A DNA stretch of 41,075 bases from Candidatus Sulfotelmatobacter sp. GTDB taxonomy: Bacteria; Acidobacteriota; Terriglobia; Terriglobales; Acidobacteriaceae. The DNA is taken from assembly GCA_030038125.1 (NCBI GenBank), contig JASHPL010000117.1, forward strand, positions 1 through 41,075, written 5' to 3'. Positions 8,239 through 16,718 of this stretch are shown piece by piece. The first letter of the stretch is position 1; every line of letters starts with the position of its first letter. The notes below the pieces were generated by a model. It was not told the DNA's origin, ran no database searches, and worked only from the letters and a program-made list of their open reading frames with translations. A program made the translations under genes and the position numbers.

Positions 8239-9768
8239 GTGTCCGGATATTACATTGAAAACTTTGGCTGCCGCGCCACCCAGGCCGATGGGGCTGCGCT
8301 GGAGCGGCAATTCAAAGAGCATGGGTTGAACCGCGCGGCTACGTCCTCCGAGGCCGCAGTGGTCGTCCTGAACACCTGCACGGTGACAGCGGCAGCGGAT
8401 CAGGACGCGCGTGCGGCGATCCGGCGGGTACGGCGCCAGAATCCCGATGCGAAGATCGTAGTGACGGGATGCTACGCGCAGCGGGCCCCGCAGGAACTCG
8501 CGTCCCTCCCAGGCGTTAGCGCTGTGATTGGCAACTCCCACAAACATCAGCTGGCCGAAATCGCGTTGCAAAGCTCGTTCGTCAGCGACCGAGCCGATTT
8601 CATTCCGCTTTCTAACCTGATTGAGAACGGGGAACTGAGAAGTGAGAATTCGATTTTCGTCTCGGACATCTTTGCTCACACGGAACTGCTGGCCGCGCCG
8701 GTTTTCGAGGCCGCCAATGAGCGCACGCGGCCGAATCTCAAAGTGCAGGATGGATGCGACAATCGTTGCTCCTTCTGTGTGATTCCGTCCGTTCGCGGAC
8801 AAAGCCGTTCGCTGGAGGAGGACCAGATTATTCGCGAAGTCAACGTGTTGGTCCAGTCGGGCTATCGCGAGGTTGTGATCAGCGGCATCAATCTGGGGCG
8901 GTGGGGAAAGGATTTCGCTCACCGGCTCTCAGCTGTCAGCCGGCAAACCAAGAAGCATGAGAAGGGACTTGCATCCCTGATTCGTGCGATTCTCGATGAG
9001 ACTGGGCTCGAGAAACTCCGCATATCATCGGTCGAACCGATGGATTGGTCCGACGAACTGATTGCGCTCGTTGCTTCTTCACCGCGGATCGCGAAGCACG
9101 CGCACGTGCCCATGCAATCCGGCAGCGATATAGTTTTGCGGCGCATGCACCGCAAATATCGGCCATGGCACTATCGCGAAAAGATCACGAAGATTCGTGC
9201 TGCAGTGCCGAATGCCGCGATTGGTGCCGACGTGATGGTCGGATTTCCAGGAGAAACCGACGTCGAGTTCGAAGCCACGCGGCGCATGGTGGAAGATCTG
9301 CCGTTTACATACCTGCACGTCTTCACTTATTCGTCGCGTCCAGGAACTCCAGCAGCGGCTATGCCGAAGCAAGTTCCGGTACAGGTGGCGCGGGAGCGCA
9401 ATCGAATTCTGCGCGAACTGGGTTCAACTAAGAAGCTTGCATTCATGCGCAGTTTCATTGGAAAGGAAATTGAAGCGATCACACTGAAGAATACGTGCGG
9501 CGCGGACCTGCCCCGAACGACAGCCGAGGTTCTAGCCCGCGAGAGGTCCGCAGCGGCATTCACCGAGGCTTTGACCGACAACTACCTCAAGCTCCGTTTG
9601 CGAGGAGATCACGAGCCCAATCGCTGGCTGTGGGCGAATGTGGAAGACGTGGTCGATGGCGCACTTGTGGGATCAGTTTACGAACGCAGATCAGTCGGTC
9701 CCAAGGATCTCTCTACTTCCTGCCTCGTAAACGCGTCAGCAACCGGAACCGAAATGGGAGTGTCCTGA
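8239..9768 (+). CDS. mtaB: tRNA t6A37 methylthiotransferase MtaB (radical SAM)
   Basis: A 509-residue MiaB-family enzyme that converts t6A at position 37 of ANN-decoding tRNAs to ms2t6A. The N-terminal UPF0004 domain carries the cluster cysteines C11 (ENFGC), C47 (NTCTVT) and C78 (TGCY); the radical-SAM motif is C173-x3-C177-x2-C180 (CDNRCSFC). The barrel continues through VISGINLGRWG, HAHVPMQSGSD and GADVMVGFPGET, and a TRAM-like C-terminal region follows. MtaB rather than MiaB or RimO is chosen from the ENFGCR start, the VISGINLG motif and the HVPMQSGSD segment. The frame begins with GTG at 8239. At 509 residues it is some 60 longer than usual; two in-frame insert-like stretches lie at about residues 112-157 and 229-243. 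Confidence 0.9.
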   Translation: MSGYYIENFGCRATQADGAALERQFKEHGLNRAATSSEAAVVVLNTCTVTAAADQDARAAIRRVRRQNPDAKIVVTGCYAQRAPQELASLPGVSAVIGNSHKHQLAEIALQSSFVSDRADFIPLSNLIENGELRSENSIFVSDIFAHTELLAAPVFEAANERTRPNLKVQDGCDNRCSFCVIPSVRGQSRSLEEDQIIREVNVLVQSGYREVVISGINLGRWGKDFAHRLSAVSRQTKKHEKGLASLIRAILDETGLEKLRISSVEPMDWSDELIALVASSPRIAKHAHVPMQSGSDIVLRRMHRKYRPWHYREKITKIRAAVPNAAIGADVMVGFPGETDVEFEATRRMVEDLPFTYLHVFTYSSRPGTPAAAMPKQVPVQVARERNRILRELGSTKKLAFMRSFIGKEIEAITLKNTCGADLPRTTAEVLARERSAAAFTEALTDNYLKLRLRGDHEPNRWLWANVEDVVDGALVGSVYERRSVGPKDLSTSCLVNASATGTEMGVS

Positions 9769-10181
9769 AATTTAGTTCGCGATAGGGTCAAAATCGCGCT
9801 CCAAAATGGGAAAAGTTTACCAGTTGGTATCCCCACCCCCCTCCCTTCGGAAAGCCGCAGGTGGCGCGGGAAACTTGGCTGGCAAAATCTTGAGCGACAA
9901 AGGTTTATAGCTCAAAATCCTGAAAACAAAGAGCTTAAACTGATCGACTCCGGGTTCAGTCACGGCGTCGCCGTGGCGTAGAATGGCAGAACTCTGATGT
10001 CTCGCGCAAGGTCAGATGTCACATGATCCATGCGGTGCCCTGTGGATTTCTTGGGCCCTGGATGCGAAAGACGGGTTACTCGTTCCAATACGAATCCTGT
10101 CTGACGGGCCGTAAAATCCGCCGCGTGAAGTCCTTCCGCCCAAGACGGGAAGTCAAACTGCCGAAGAGCCGGGAGGGTCTG
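9769..10181 (+). promoter_or_regulatory. Long leader region with promoter, palindromic operator and inverted repeats
   Basis: This 413-base stretch holds several signals and no convincing gene. A CGCGAT/ATCGCG hairpin (about 9779-9799) follows mtaB. TTGAGC and GCTCAA, 14 bases apart, form a perfect inverted repeat at 9890-9915. A promoter-like pair, TTCAGT (9955-9960) and TAGAAT (9979-9984) with an 18-base spacer, contains a perfect 15-bp palindrome CACGGCG-T-CGCCGTG (9961-9975) between the boxes, a good place for a repressor. The predicted transcript would have about 190 bases before the GTG at 10182. Confidence 0.45.
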
Positions 10182-11480
10182 GTGCTCACACGCCTTCTTT
10201 TGACTTCCGTGATTGCGACCGCACTGTTCGCGTCCAAGCCAACGACTGTTGCCCAGCAAGTCGCGGCGACTGTGAAACACCTCCCTGGTCCCAGTGGGAA
10301 ATACGCGATTGGACGCATCGCCTATCACTGGGTAGACCACTCACGAATCGAGCAGTTCTCCAAGGTGCCGGGAGCAAAGCGTGAACTCATGGTCTACGTC
10401 TGGTATCCGGCTGATCAGTCGCGAGACTCGAAACGCTCGCGCTATTTACCGGGGATTGATGTGATTGCGGACGGAGAGAACGGCGAAGATATGCGGGACT
10501 TCTGGGGAGATTCCTGGGCTCTGCTCCGGGCGGACAAGGTCGAGAACCAGACGCTCGATGCACCTCCCGTCGCCTCAGGGAGCGAACCGTTTCCTCTACT
10601 CACGTTTTCGCCGGGCTTGGGAATACCGGTGACTGCATATACGACCTTGATTCAGGAAGTCGTCAGCCACGGGTATGTGGTGGTCGCTATCGAACCGACC
10701 TACGAAGCGCCCGTCGTGATTTTTCCCGACGGACGCGAAATCGCGGCTTTGCCGGAGGCCACTGGACGCCACCTTCCTGCTCCGCCCGGCGAAACGAGAG
10801 ACCAATTTATAAAACGCATGCACACCTTTGACGAACCTCACATCAACCGTTGGGCCGCCGATGTAAGGTTTTCTATCGACCAGATCACACTACTCAATGG
10901 CGGAAAGACGAGTACGGCTCCCTTTGCTGGACGACTAGACCTTCAGGATATTGCAGCGTGGGGACACTCCTTCGGTGGCAGGGGAGCGGCAAGGGCGTGC
11001 CAACTCGATCAACGCATCAAGGCCTGTCTGAACGCTGATGGCCTCGGCCCCGATGGGCCGATTTTTGTATTTGAGGGAGAATCCCTGCCCTCTCAACCCT
11101 TTATGTGGATGGAGGTGCATCACGAGCCTCCGACAAATGCACAACTCGCGCCCTATGGAATAACACGAAAAGAGTGGGATAAGAACCATCAGCTGCAGGT
11201 GGCAACAGACGAGCAACAACTGCGTGCGTGCCCGGGAGGAAGCTTTCACGTTCTTCTGAATTCTGGTGGCATAAGCCACGCAAGCTTCACAGATGAGCCG
11301 TTCATCGCGGCGACGACCGAGCCGCCAAGCAAACAAGCCTCAGTTGCGTTGGGACTCATCGGGGGCTACACGGTTGCGTTTTTCGATAGAGAACTGAAGC
11401 ATCGCACCGGTACGGTCCTCGACAATAAAACTCCTGACAAAGCTGGCGTGACCGTTCAGGTAGCACCGCCGTCTCGGTAA
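10182..11480 (+). CDS. Secreted alpha/beta hydrolase, PAF-acetylhydrolase-like
   Basis: A 432-residue exported serine hydrolase. From the GTG at 10182 (GGAGG at 10172-10176, five bases upstream) it starts with a signal peptide (LTRLLLTSVIATALFA). The mature part opens with VYVWYPAD, and the oxyanion/core region LLTFSPGLG precedes the nucleophile elbow GHSFGG, with S263. D286 (LNADG) and H366 (ISHASF) complete a catalytic triad in the order and spacing of the platelet-activating factor acetylhydrolase isoform II family. Bacterial members hydrolyse short-chain esters or lipids in the periplasm; the true substrate here is unknown. An earlier ATG at 10023 would add 53 basic residues before the signal peptide and is less likely. 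Confidence 0.8.
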   Translation: MLTRLLLTSVIATALFASKPTTVAQQVAATVKHLPGPSGKYAIGRIAYHWVDHSRIEQFSKVPGAKRELMVYVWYPADQSRDSKRSRYLPGIDVIADGENGEDMRDFWGDSWALLRADKVENQTLDAPPVASGSEPFPLLTFSPGLGIPVTAYTTLIQEVVSHGYVVVAIEPTYEAPVVIFPDGREIAALPEATGRHLPAPPGETRDQFIKRMHTFDEPHINRWAADVRFSIDQITLLNGGKTSTAPFAGRLDLQDIAAWGHSFGGRGAARACQLDQRIKACLNADGLGPDGPIFVFEGESLPSQPFMWMEVHHEPPTNAQLAPYGITRKEWDKNHQLQVATDEQQLRACPGGSFHVLLNSGGISHASFTDEPFIAATTEPPSKQASVALGLIGGYTVAFFDRELKHRTGTVLDNKTPDKAGVTVQVAPPSR

Positions 11481-11568
11481 CTGTTGAAAAGACGTTAGCG
11501 ATCAAAATCCCAAGGGCGGCCAGCGAGCGGGCTTTACTTCCGGCTCGTAAATTTTTACCTTGTTTTGC

Positions 11569-12234
11569 ATGCCTGCTTATTTCACTCCTGAGCTTTTCCG
11601 ATTTCTTACCCGGCTCAAGCGCAACAACAATCGAGAATGGTTCCTGCGCCATAAGGACGAATATGAATCCTGCGTGCGGCAGCCGGCGTTGCGTTTTATC
11701 GAGGACTTCGCCGTCCCCTTGCGCGAGATTTCCGCCTACCTGGTGGCTGACGCGCGGCCCTCGCGCGGATCGCTGTTTCGCATTTATCGCGACACACGCT
11801 TCTCGAATGACAAGCGCCCGTACAAGAGCCATGTCGCCATGCGGTTCTCGCATCGCGGTAAGGACGTACATTCACCCGGTTTCTATTTGCATTTCGAGCC
11901 GGGGGGTTGCTTTGCGGCGTCGGGTCTGTGGCATCCTGAACCGCCGACACTGCTGAAGGTACGCACGGCGATGGTGGCGCGTCCGGAGCAATGGCGCATG
12001 GTTCGCCATATGCTCAACTGGGATGATGCCGGCAAGCTAAGCCGTCCTCCTCGCGGTTTTTGCGCGGATCACGAGTTTGTGGAAGACCTGAAGCTGCGCG
12101 ATCTGGGCACGGCGCTCAATTTCACCGAGAAGCAAGTGTGCAGCGGGAAATTTCTATCGATCTTCACGGCGGCGTGCCGGGAGATGGCGCCGCTGGCCGC
12201 GTTCCTCAGCAGCGCTCTGGGACTGGGATTTTGA
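11569..12234 (+). CDS. DUF2461 family protein
   Basis: A 221-residue protein of the DUF2461 (TIGR02453) family. The hallmark segments are FTPELFRFLTRLKRNNNREWF near the start, FRIYRDTRFSNDKRPYKSH at about residues 65-83, and GFYLHFEPGGCFAASGLWHPEP further on, closing with an FTEKQVC-type segment. The function of the family is not established; it is soluble and widespread in bacteria and fungi. ATG at 11569 is the natural start, although no clear ribosome-binding site is visible, and a TTG three codons upstream is possible. It seems to stand alone, with 88 bases before it and 333 after. Confidence 0.85.
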   Translation: MPAYFTPELFRFLTRLKRNNNREWFLRHKDEYESCVRQPALRFIEDFAVPLREISAYLVADARPSRGSLFRIYRDTRFSNDKRPYKSHVAMRFSHRGKDVHSPGFYLHFEPGGCFAASGLWHPEPPTLLKVRTAMVARPEQWRMVRHMLNWDDAGKLSRPPRGFCADHEFVEDLKLRDLGTALNFTEKQVCSGKFLSIFTAACREMAPLAAFLSSALGLGF

Positions 12235-12323
12235 AGAAACTAGGATTTGAGCAAACTGTGATCAAGTCCGCACAGTCGCGTGCAATTTCGTAGGAACTCC
12301 TCGAAAGGCCGCTGTTGAGTTGC

Positions 12324-12354
12324 AAGAGATCCTTCGCTTCGCTCGGGACGACAA
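12324..12354. repeat. Copy of the dispersed short intergenic repeat
   Basis: The core TCCTTCGCTTCGCTCGGGACGACA closely resembles copies at 1025-1055 and 33184-33206. Copies sit only in intergenic DNA within this window. Confidence 0.45.
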
Positions 12355-12375
12355 GGCCGGATCTTCATTGGGTTC

Positions 12376-12403
12376 AAAGGGCGCGGCTTGAAGGCGGCCT
12401 TTT
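12376..12403 (+). terminator. Terminator-like hairpin between DUF2461 gene and ACAD operon
   Basis: AAAGGGCGC pairs with GCGGCCTTT (8 of 9 positions, one G-G mismatch) around a nine-base loop and runs into TTTT (12400-12403). It is 142 bases after the DUF2461 stop, so assignment to that gene is tentative. Confidence 0.35.
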
Positions 12404-12407
12404 CACA

Positions 12408-12434
12408 GCGGTTCGTACTTATACCGCGAACCGC
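12408..12434. promoter_or_regulatory. Inverted repeat upstream of the ACAD/ETF operon, candidate operator
   Basis: GCGGTTCG and CGAACCGC form a perfect 8-bp inverted repeat with an 11-base AT-rich spacer (TACTTATACCG). It lies 134 bases before the ACAD start codon. The arm length and spacing fit a dimeric repressor site, but no cognate regulator is adjacent, and it may instead be part of an mRNA hairpin. Confidence 0.4.
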
Positions 12435-12567
12435 GGCCGCAGCACGCTGGCTGACGAGTCCATCTTTTCCTTCCGATCATAGTTCCCTGTGATTTTCGTC
12501 ACTGACCGCTGTATCTCCCGACGGCAGAATCGCTGGCGAGCCTTTGTGCGCGGCCAGGAGAGGTTTT

Positions 12568-14781
12568 ATGGCGACGGCGAGCGCGGTCGAGCGTGAGACG
12601 TTGCGTGCGCTGCCCAGCGACGCATCCCGGCAGGTGCAGTGGGGATTTGCCGACCGCTACGACTTGCAGTTGCTGGTCCAGTCGAGCCGAGCGGTGGCAC
12701 GAGGACCGGTAGCGCGACTAGTGGCGGGCGGCGGGCGAAATTCGCACGAGTGGACTGAAGCAAAAGCGGCGCTGCTGGAGGCGTTTGATCAGGCGGGAAT
12801 CACAGCTGTCTTTATGGAGCCGGAGGAAGGCGGATTATTTGCTGGTCCGAAAAATTTTGCTCTGGCGCTGATTGCGTTTGAGTTGGCGTGGGTGGACGGA
12901 GGCGCGGCGACCGCGAGTCTGGCGGGATGTCTGGCGCTGGCCCCGATCCACGAGCGCGGCACCGAAGAACAGAAGCAGCATTATATGAAACTGGCTGCAC
13001 CAACGACGCCGGGCGAAGATCGCAAACCGTGGCGCGGCGCGTTCTGTCTGACCGAACCGATTCCTTATGTTGGAGTCGATACCGGCATGCTGAACGGCAA
13101 GATTCGCATCGTGGAGTGGAAGACGGGCGAGGAGCCGATTCTGCAGGTGGAAAAGCGTGGGCGCTTCATCACGAATATCGGATTTGCGAATTTCGTGACC
13201 ACCGCAGTTGATTCCGATGACGAACGGATCAAAGGCAGCTGCATGGTCATTTTGGAAGAGGCCGATCCGGGCATCTTCGATCGCGGAACTCCAACACGGA
13301 AGATGGTGCACCAGCTCTCTTCAACGGGGGATCCGATATTCAACCTGCGCGTTCCGGCCAGCAGGATTGTGGGCGGATACGATGTGAAAGACGGCGTGCT
13401 GATTCCGCGCTATAGCCATAGTGAAGTAATCGAAGCGGTGTTCCGGCGAACACGCGTGACCGTAGGCGTGATGACCACGGCGAAATTGCTGTCCGCGGTC
13501 GAGCCGATCATTCGTTATCAGCGGGGAAGATTCCGCGGCGCGGACACGGCCACGCCGGGATCGGTGCGCTATGAGTTGGGATTGCAGGCGCGAGAAGATG
13601 CCCTGCACCGGCTGGTCGATCTGTGGGCGACGGGTGAAGCGAGCGCATCATTAGGCTTTGCCGCTGCGCGGGTGTTCGACGAACTCGATCCGCTGGAAAA
13701 AGAAGTGGAAAAGCTCTACGCAGAGCGAGGAATCAGTGGGGGCAAGGCGAAAGCGAAATTTCTGCGAGGAGTTGCAGACGAGGCGGTGACGCTGATGCAG
13801 TTGCCGCGGGACGACGCACGGCGTAGCACCTTGCTCTCCGACTTGCGGCTTCGGTTTGTGGCGCTCGACTCGTTGGCTGACGTCTTATGCCCAGCGGCAA
13901 AGCTATGGAACACCGGCTGGGGCGCTCAAATGATGCGCGAAGCGGTGAGTTTGATGGGAGGGTATGGCATTACCGAAGACTGCCCGGGATTTCTCGGCAA
14001 TAAATGGATGGATGCGCAACTGGAGGCCACGTATGAGGGACCGGAAGCCGTGCAGCGGCGGCAACTGTCGGTGACGATGACGAATCCTGTGTTCCTGGCG
14101 CAGTTTCGCGAGTGGATACGCGAGATGCGGGAGGTGGCTTCCGAGCATCCCGGCACCGGCGCGTGCGCGCTGGCTACGGCCATGAAGTTGTGGCTGTGGA
14201 CGCTTGATCATCTGCAGCACAGTAAAGACGCCGATGGCGGCAGGTTGTATCAGAGTGCCCGGCAAGGCGTGACGTTCCCTCTAGCCGACGCACTCTGCTG
14301 GCTGGTAGCGGCGCGCTGTCAAATTGTGGATGTGCTGCGTCTGGAGAAATCTGGCGCGAATGATGCATCGCTCGCAGAAGGGCTGCCGGGGCTGGTGAAG
14401 TTCATGACCGATCTCTGCAACGTGCAATCGGCGCGCGCAAGCGGCGAAGTGGCGAGAATCTGCGCCGAGCTGGTGTTTGGATATGATCGGCATCCGGCAT
14501 GGGATGAGGACGGAAAGCGGGCGTGCTGGCATGAGGACGAACTCGACGCGCTCGAAAATCTGATGCCGGGAATCAACTCGTATGCGATTGATGTCATCGC
14601 CGGCGACGGTTCGCATCCGGCCAAGGCCGGACCGTGTGTGAATTGCGCGGGAGCGAGCCGATTTCTTTCCTTGCACGCGAAGCTGGACGGCTGTCTCACC
14701 GGTTCGCGGCTGGCCAAGGATCGCGCAGCCGACGCGGTTTCCAAGATGATGATTCCCGAAGCGCTGGACTATCCGGCATGA
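12568..14781 (+). CDS. Large acyl-CoA dehydrogenase family protein
   Basis: A 737-residue FAD enzyme expected to oxidise an acyl-CoA thioester to the 2,3-enoyl form, passing electrons to the ETF encoded downstream. The ATG at 12568 follows AGGAGAGG. The N-terminal and middle domains include RGAFCLTEP near residue 155; the C-terminal helical domain has LMGGYGITEDCPGFLGNKWMD and the catalytic-base motif YEGPEAVQRR with E490 at the position of the MCAD glutamate. Ordinary ACADs have 380-400 residues, so this one has an extended N-terminus and about 230 extra C-terminal residues, mostly helical, with a small GPCVNCAG segment near 690. Its stop overlaps the next start (ATGA). The substrate is not identifiable from sequence. 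Confidence 0.88.
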   Translation: MATASAVERETLRALPSDASRQVQWGFADRYDLQLLVQSSRAVARGPVARLVAGGGRNSHEWTEAKAALLEAFDQAGITAVFMEPEEGGLFAGPKNFALALIAFELAWVDGGAATASLAGCLALAPIHERGTEEQKQHYMKLAAPTTPGEDRKPWRGAFCLTEPIPYVGVDTGMLNGKIRIVEWKTGEEPILQVEKRGRFITNIGFANFVTTAVDSDDERIKGSCMVILEEADPGIFDRGTPTRKMVHQLSSTGDPIFNLRVPASRIVGGYDVKDGVLIPRYSHSEVIEAVFRRTRVTVGVMTTAKLLSAVEPIIRYQRGRFRGADTATPGSVRYELGLQAREDALHRLVDLWATGEASASLGFAAARVFDELDPLEKEVEKLYAERGISGGKAKAKFLRGVADEAVTLMQLPRDDARRSTLLSDLRLRFVALDSLADVLCPAAKLWNTGWGAQMMREAVSLMGGYGITEDCPGFLGNKWMDAQLEATYEGPEAVQRRQLSVTMTNPVFLAQFREWIREMREVASEHPGTGACALATAMKLWLWTLDHLQHSKDADGGRLYQSARQGVTFPLADALCWLVAARCQIVDVLRLEKSGANDASLAEGLPGLVKFMTDLCNVQSARASGEVARICAELVFGYDRHPAWDEDGKRACWHEDELDALENLMPGINSYAIDVIAGDGSHPAKAGPCVNCAGASRFLSLHAKLDGCLTGSRLAKDRAADAVSKMMIPEALDYPA

Positions 14782-16646
14782 GCGCTTCTTTTTTCCACCA
14801 TGCATCGTCGGAGGCAGCAGCCACTCTCGCCGAGCGGCAGCAAATGTCGGTCGACATCGCGGGGGTCGGTTTTGGACCGGCAATGGGTGGATTTCTCACC
14901 ACGCTGTCGCGCACTCTTGTGAAAGAGGATGGCACGCCGCGACTGGAAAGCACCGTGGCACCGGGCCTGCCGCTGCAGATCATTTGTTACGAACGAGCCG
15001 ATGGATTGGGATTCGGGGTTTCGGGAGCGGTAACCCGAGCGCGCGGCATTCGCGCGAGCTTTCCCGGAATCGATCTCAGTGCGATTCCGATGGCGGCGCC
15101 AGTCACCAAAGAAAAGCTGGTTTATCTGCTCGATCCTATCGGCGCCAGCCTGCGACCGCTGGCATTTCGGGTTGCAGACCGGTTGATTCGGGGCACCGGA
15201 TATCTCTTCGGCTTGAAAGACTGGGCGTGGGAATTACCCTTCATTCCGGAATTCATGCGCAAGCAAAATGGCATGATTTTTTCGCTGGGCCAATTCAATC
15301 AATGGGTGAGCGATCACATCACCGGCTCGGGCCTGATTCAGCTATGGCCGGGAGTGCCGGTCAGCGCTCCGCTTATGAATGGAAACGGGGTTTGCGGAGT
15401 TCGCCTCGCGGATCAGGGAGTCGGCCTTGATGGCGTTCCGAGCAAGGGATTTATGCCCGGCATGGACGTTCGCGCCGCGCTGACCGTGGTTGCGGATGGG
15501 CCCGTGGGAGCAATTGGGCGCCGTCTCGACGCGCACTTCGGATTGCCGGAGGGTCATGAACAGAAACACTGGGCACTGGGCATGAAGATGGTGATCGAAC
15601 TGCGCGGGGATTGCGGCTTGGAAGCGGGAGCCGTCGTGCACACGATCGGATTTCCCGAGCCGGAAATTTTCGGGTTTCTATACCTGCATCCGGAACGGCT
15701 GGCGTCGGTCGGAATTTTTATTCCTTCGTGGTTTCGCAGCCCGGTGCGCACTGGTTATCGCTACTTGCAGCATTTCCTGCTTCATCCGTATCTGTGGAGA
15801 TACCTGCAAGGAGGAACGCTCAAATCGTGGGGAGCCAAATCTTTGCAGGAATCAGGACGACATGGCGAGCCGTTCCTGGCGGGAAACGGGTATGCGCGAA
15901 TCGGTGAAGGATCGGGCAGTACGAACCCGTTGGCCGGATCAGGGATAGACGAGGCGTGGACTACGGGCGTCTATCTGGCGGAAGCAATGATCGAGCTGTC
16001 GGAAGCCAAAAAGCCATTCACAAAAGAAAATCTGGAAAGGACGTATGTGCGGCGGCGGCGTGAGAGTTGGGTGGATGCGGAGTCAAAGGTTGCCACTAAT
16101 TCGCGCAACGGATTTCAGCATGGCGTAATTCGTGGCTTGATCGGCACGGGGCTGGCGGGCCTCACAGGCGGAGCGATTTCGCTTTCCCAAAGGCACAGCC
16201 GAGACGGCAAGCTGCCTCCGGAAAAATTTGTGCGGGGACGAATCTCGGCGAGGGAATTGAAACGTCTACAACGAGAATGCGCAGAGCAGCGCAGCGCGCT
16301 GCATGACCGCATTATGGATCGTTGTGGCTGGCCGGAGATTCCCTACGACGGACGCTTATTGATCTCGCACCAGGACGCGTTGCTGATGGGCGGAAGCGTT
16401 CAAGCCCCTCCGGGGTATGCCAATCACGTGGTCTTTGTATGGCCGGAGGTGTGCAAGAACTGCGAGCCAAAGCTGTGTGTCGAAATGTGCTCGGGACAGG
16501 CGATCAATCGTGGCGACAATGGCGTGCCCCAGTTCGAGCGCGAGAAGTGTGTTTACTGCGGCGCATGCCTGTGGAACTGCGTCGCTGACGGAGGAAACAT
16601 TGAATTCCGTGCCGGGGCAGGTGGATTGCATTCTGCGCTGAATTGA
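14778..16646 (+). CDS. ETF:quinone oxidoreductase-like flavoprotein with ferredoxin tail
   Basis: A 622-residue protein resembling ETF-QO/FixC, the membrane-associated enzyme that moves electrons from reduced ETF to quinone. The N-terminus has a Rossmann dinucleotide motif (VDIAGVGFGPAMGG, a variant of GxGxxG); mid-protein VVADGPVGAIGRRL and a late GEGSGSTNPLAGSGIDEAWTTGVYLAE match the FAD-binding ends of that family. Residues 559-601 form a ferredoxin domain with C559, C562, C567, C571 and C591, C594, C597, C601, i.e. two CxxC-x2/4-C-x3-C sets. Canonical ETF-QO has only one such set, so this copy may hold two [4Fe-4S] clusters. It starts inside the ACAD stop codon (ATGA) and is followed 72 bases later by etfB. 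Confidence 0.85.
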   Translation: MSASFFHHASSEAAATLAERQQMSVDIAGVGFGPAMGGFLTTLSRTLVKEDGTPRLESTVAPGLPLQIICYERADGLGFGVSGAVTRARGIRASFPGIDLSAIPMAAPVTKEKLVYLLDPIGASLRPLAFRVADRLIRGTGYLFGLKDWAWELPFIPEFMRKQNGMIFSLGQFNQWVSDHITGSGLIQLWPGVPVSAPLMNGNGVCGVRLADQGVGLDGVPSKGFMPGMDVRAALTVVADGPVGAIGRRLDAHFGLPEGHEQKHWALGMKMVIELRGDCGLEAGAVVHTIGFPEPEIFGFLYLHPERLASVGIFIPSWFRSPVRTGYRYLQHFLLHPYLWRYLQGGTLKSWGAKSLQESGRHGEPFLAGNGYARIGEGSGSTNPLAGSGIDEAWTTGVYLAEAMIELSEAKKPFTKENLERTYVRRRRESWVDAESKVATNSRNGFQHGVIRGLIGTGLAGLTGGAISLSQRHSRDGKLPPEKFVRGRISARELKRLQRECAEQRSALHDRIMDRCGWPEIPYDGRLLISHQDALLMGGSVQAPPGYANHVVFVWPEVCKNCEPKLCVEMCSGQAINRGDNGVPQFEREKCVYCGACLWNCVADGGNIEFRAGAGGLHSALN

Positions 16647-16718
16647 GGCGCTGTTCATTGACGCAGTTGATCTTTAGCTGCGACCGGGCTTCGGCGCCGA
16701 TTTTGCAAGGAAATCGAA

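Noticed and set aside
8077-8922. A 281-codon minus-strand frame opposite mtaB
   Set aside because: mtaB has all its cluster cysteines on the plus strand; the reverse frame has no recognisable domain or start signal.
10023-10181. Extended N-terminus for the PAF-AH-like protein
   Set aside because: It would place 53 basic residues before a clear signal peptide; the GTG at 10182 has a much better ribosome-binding site.
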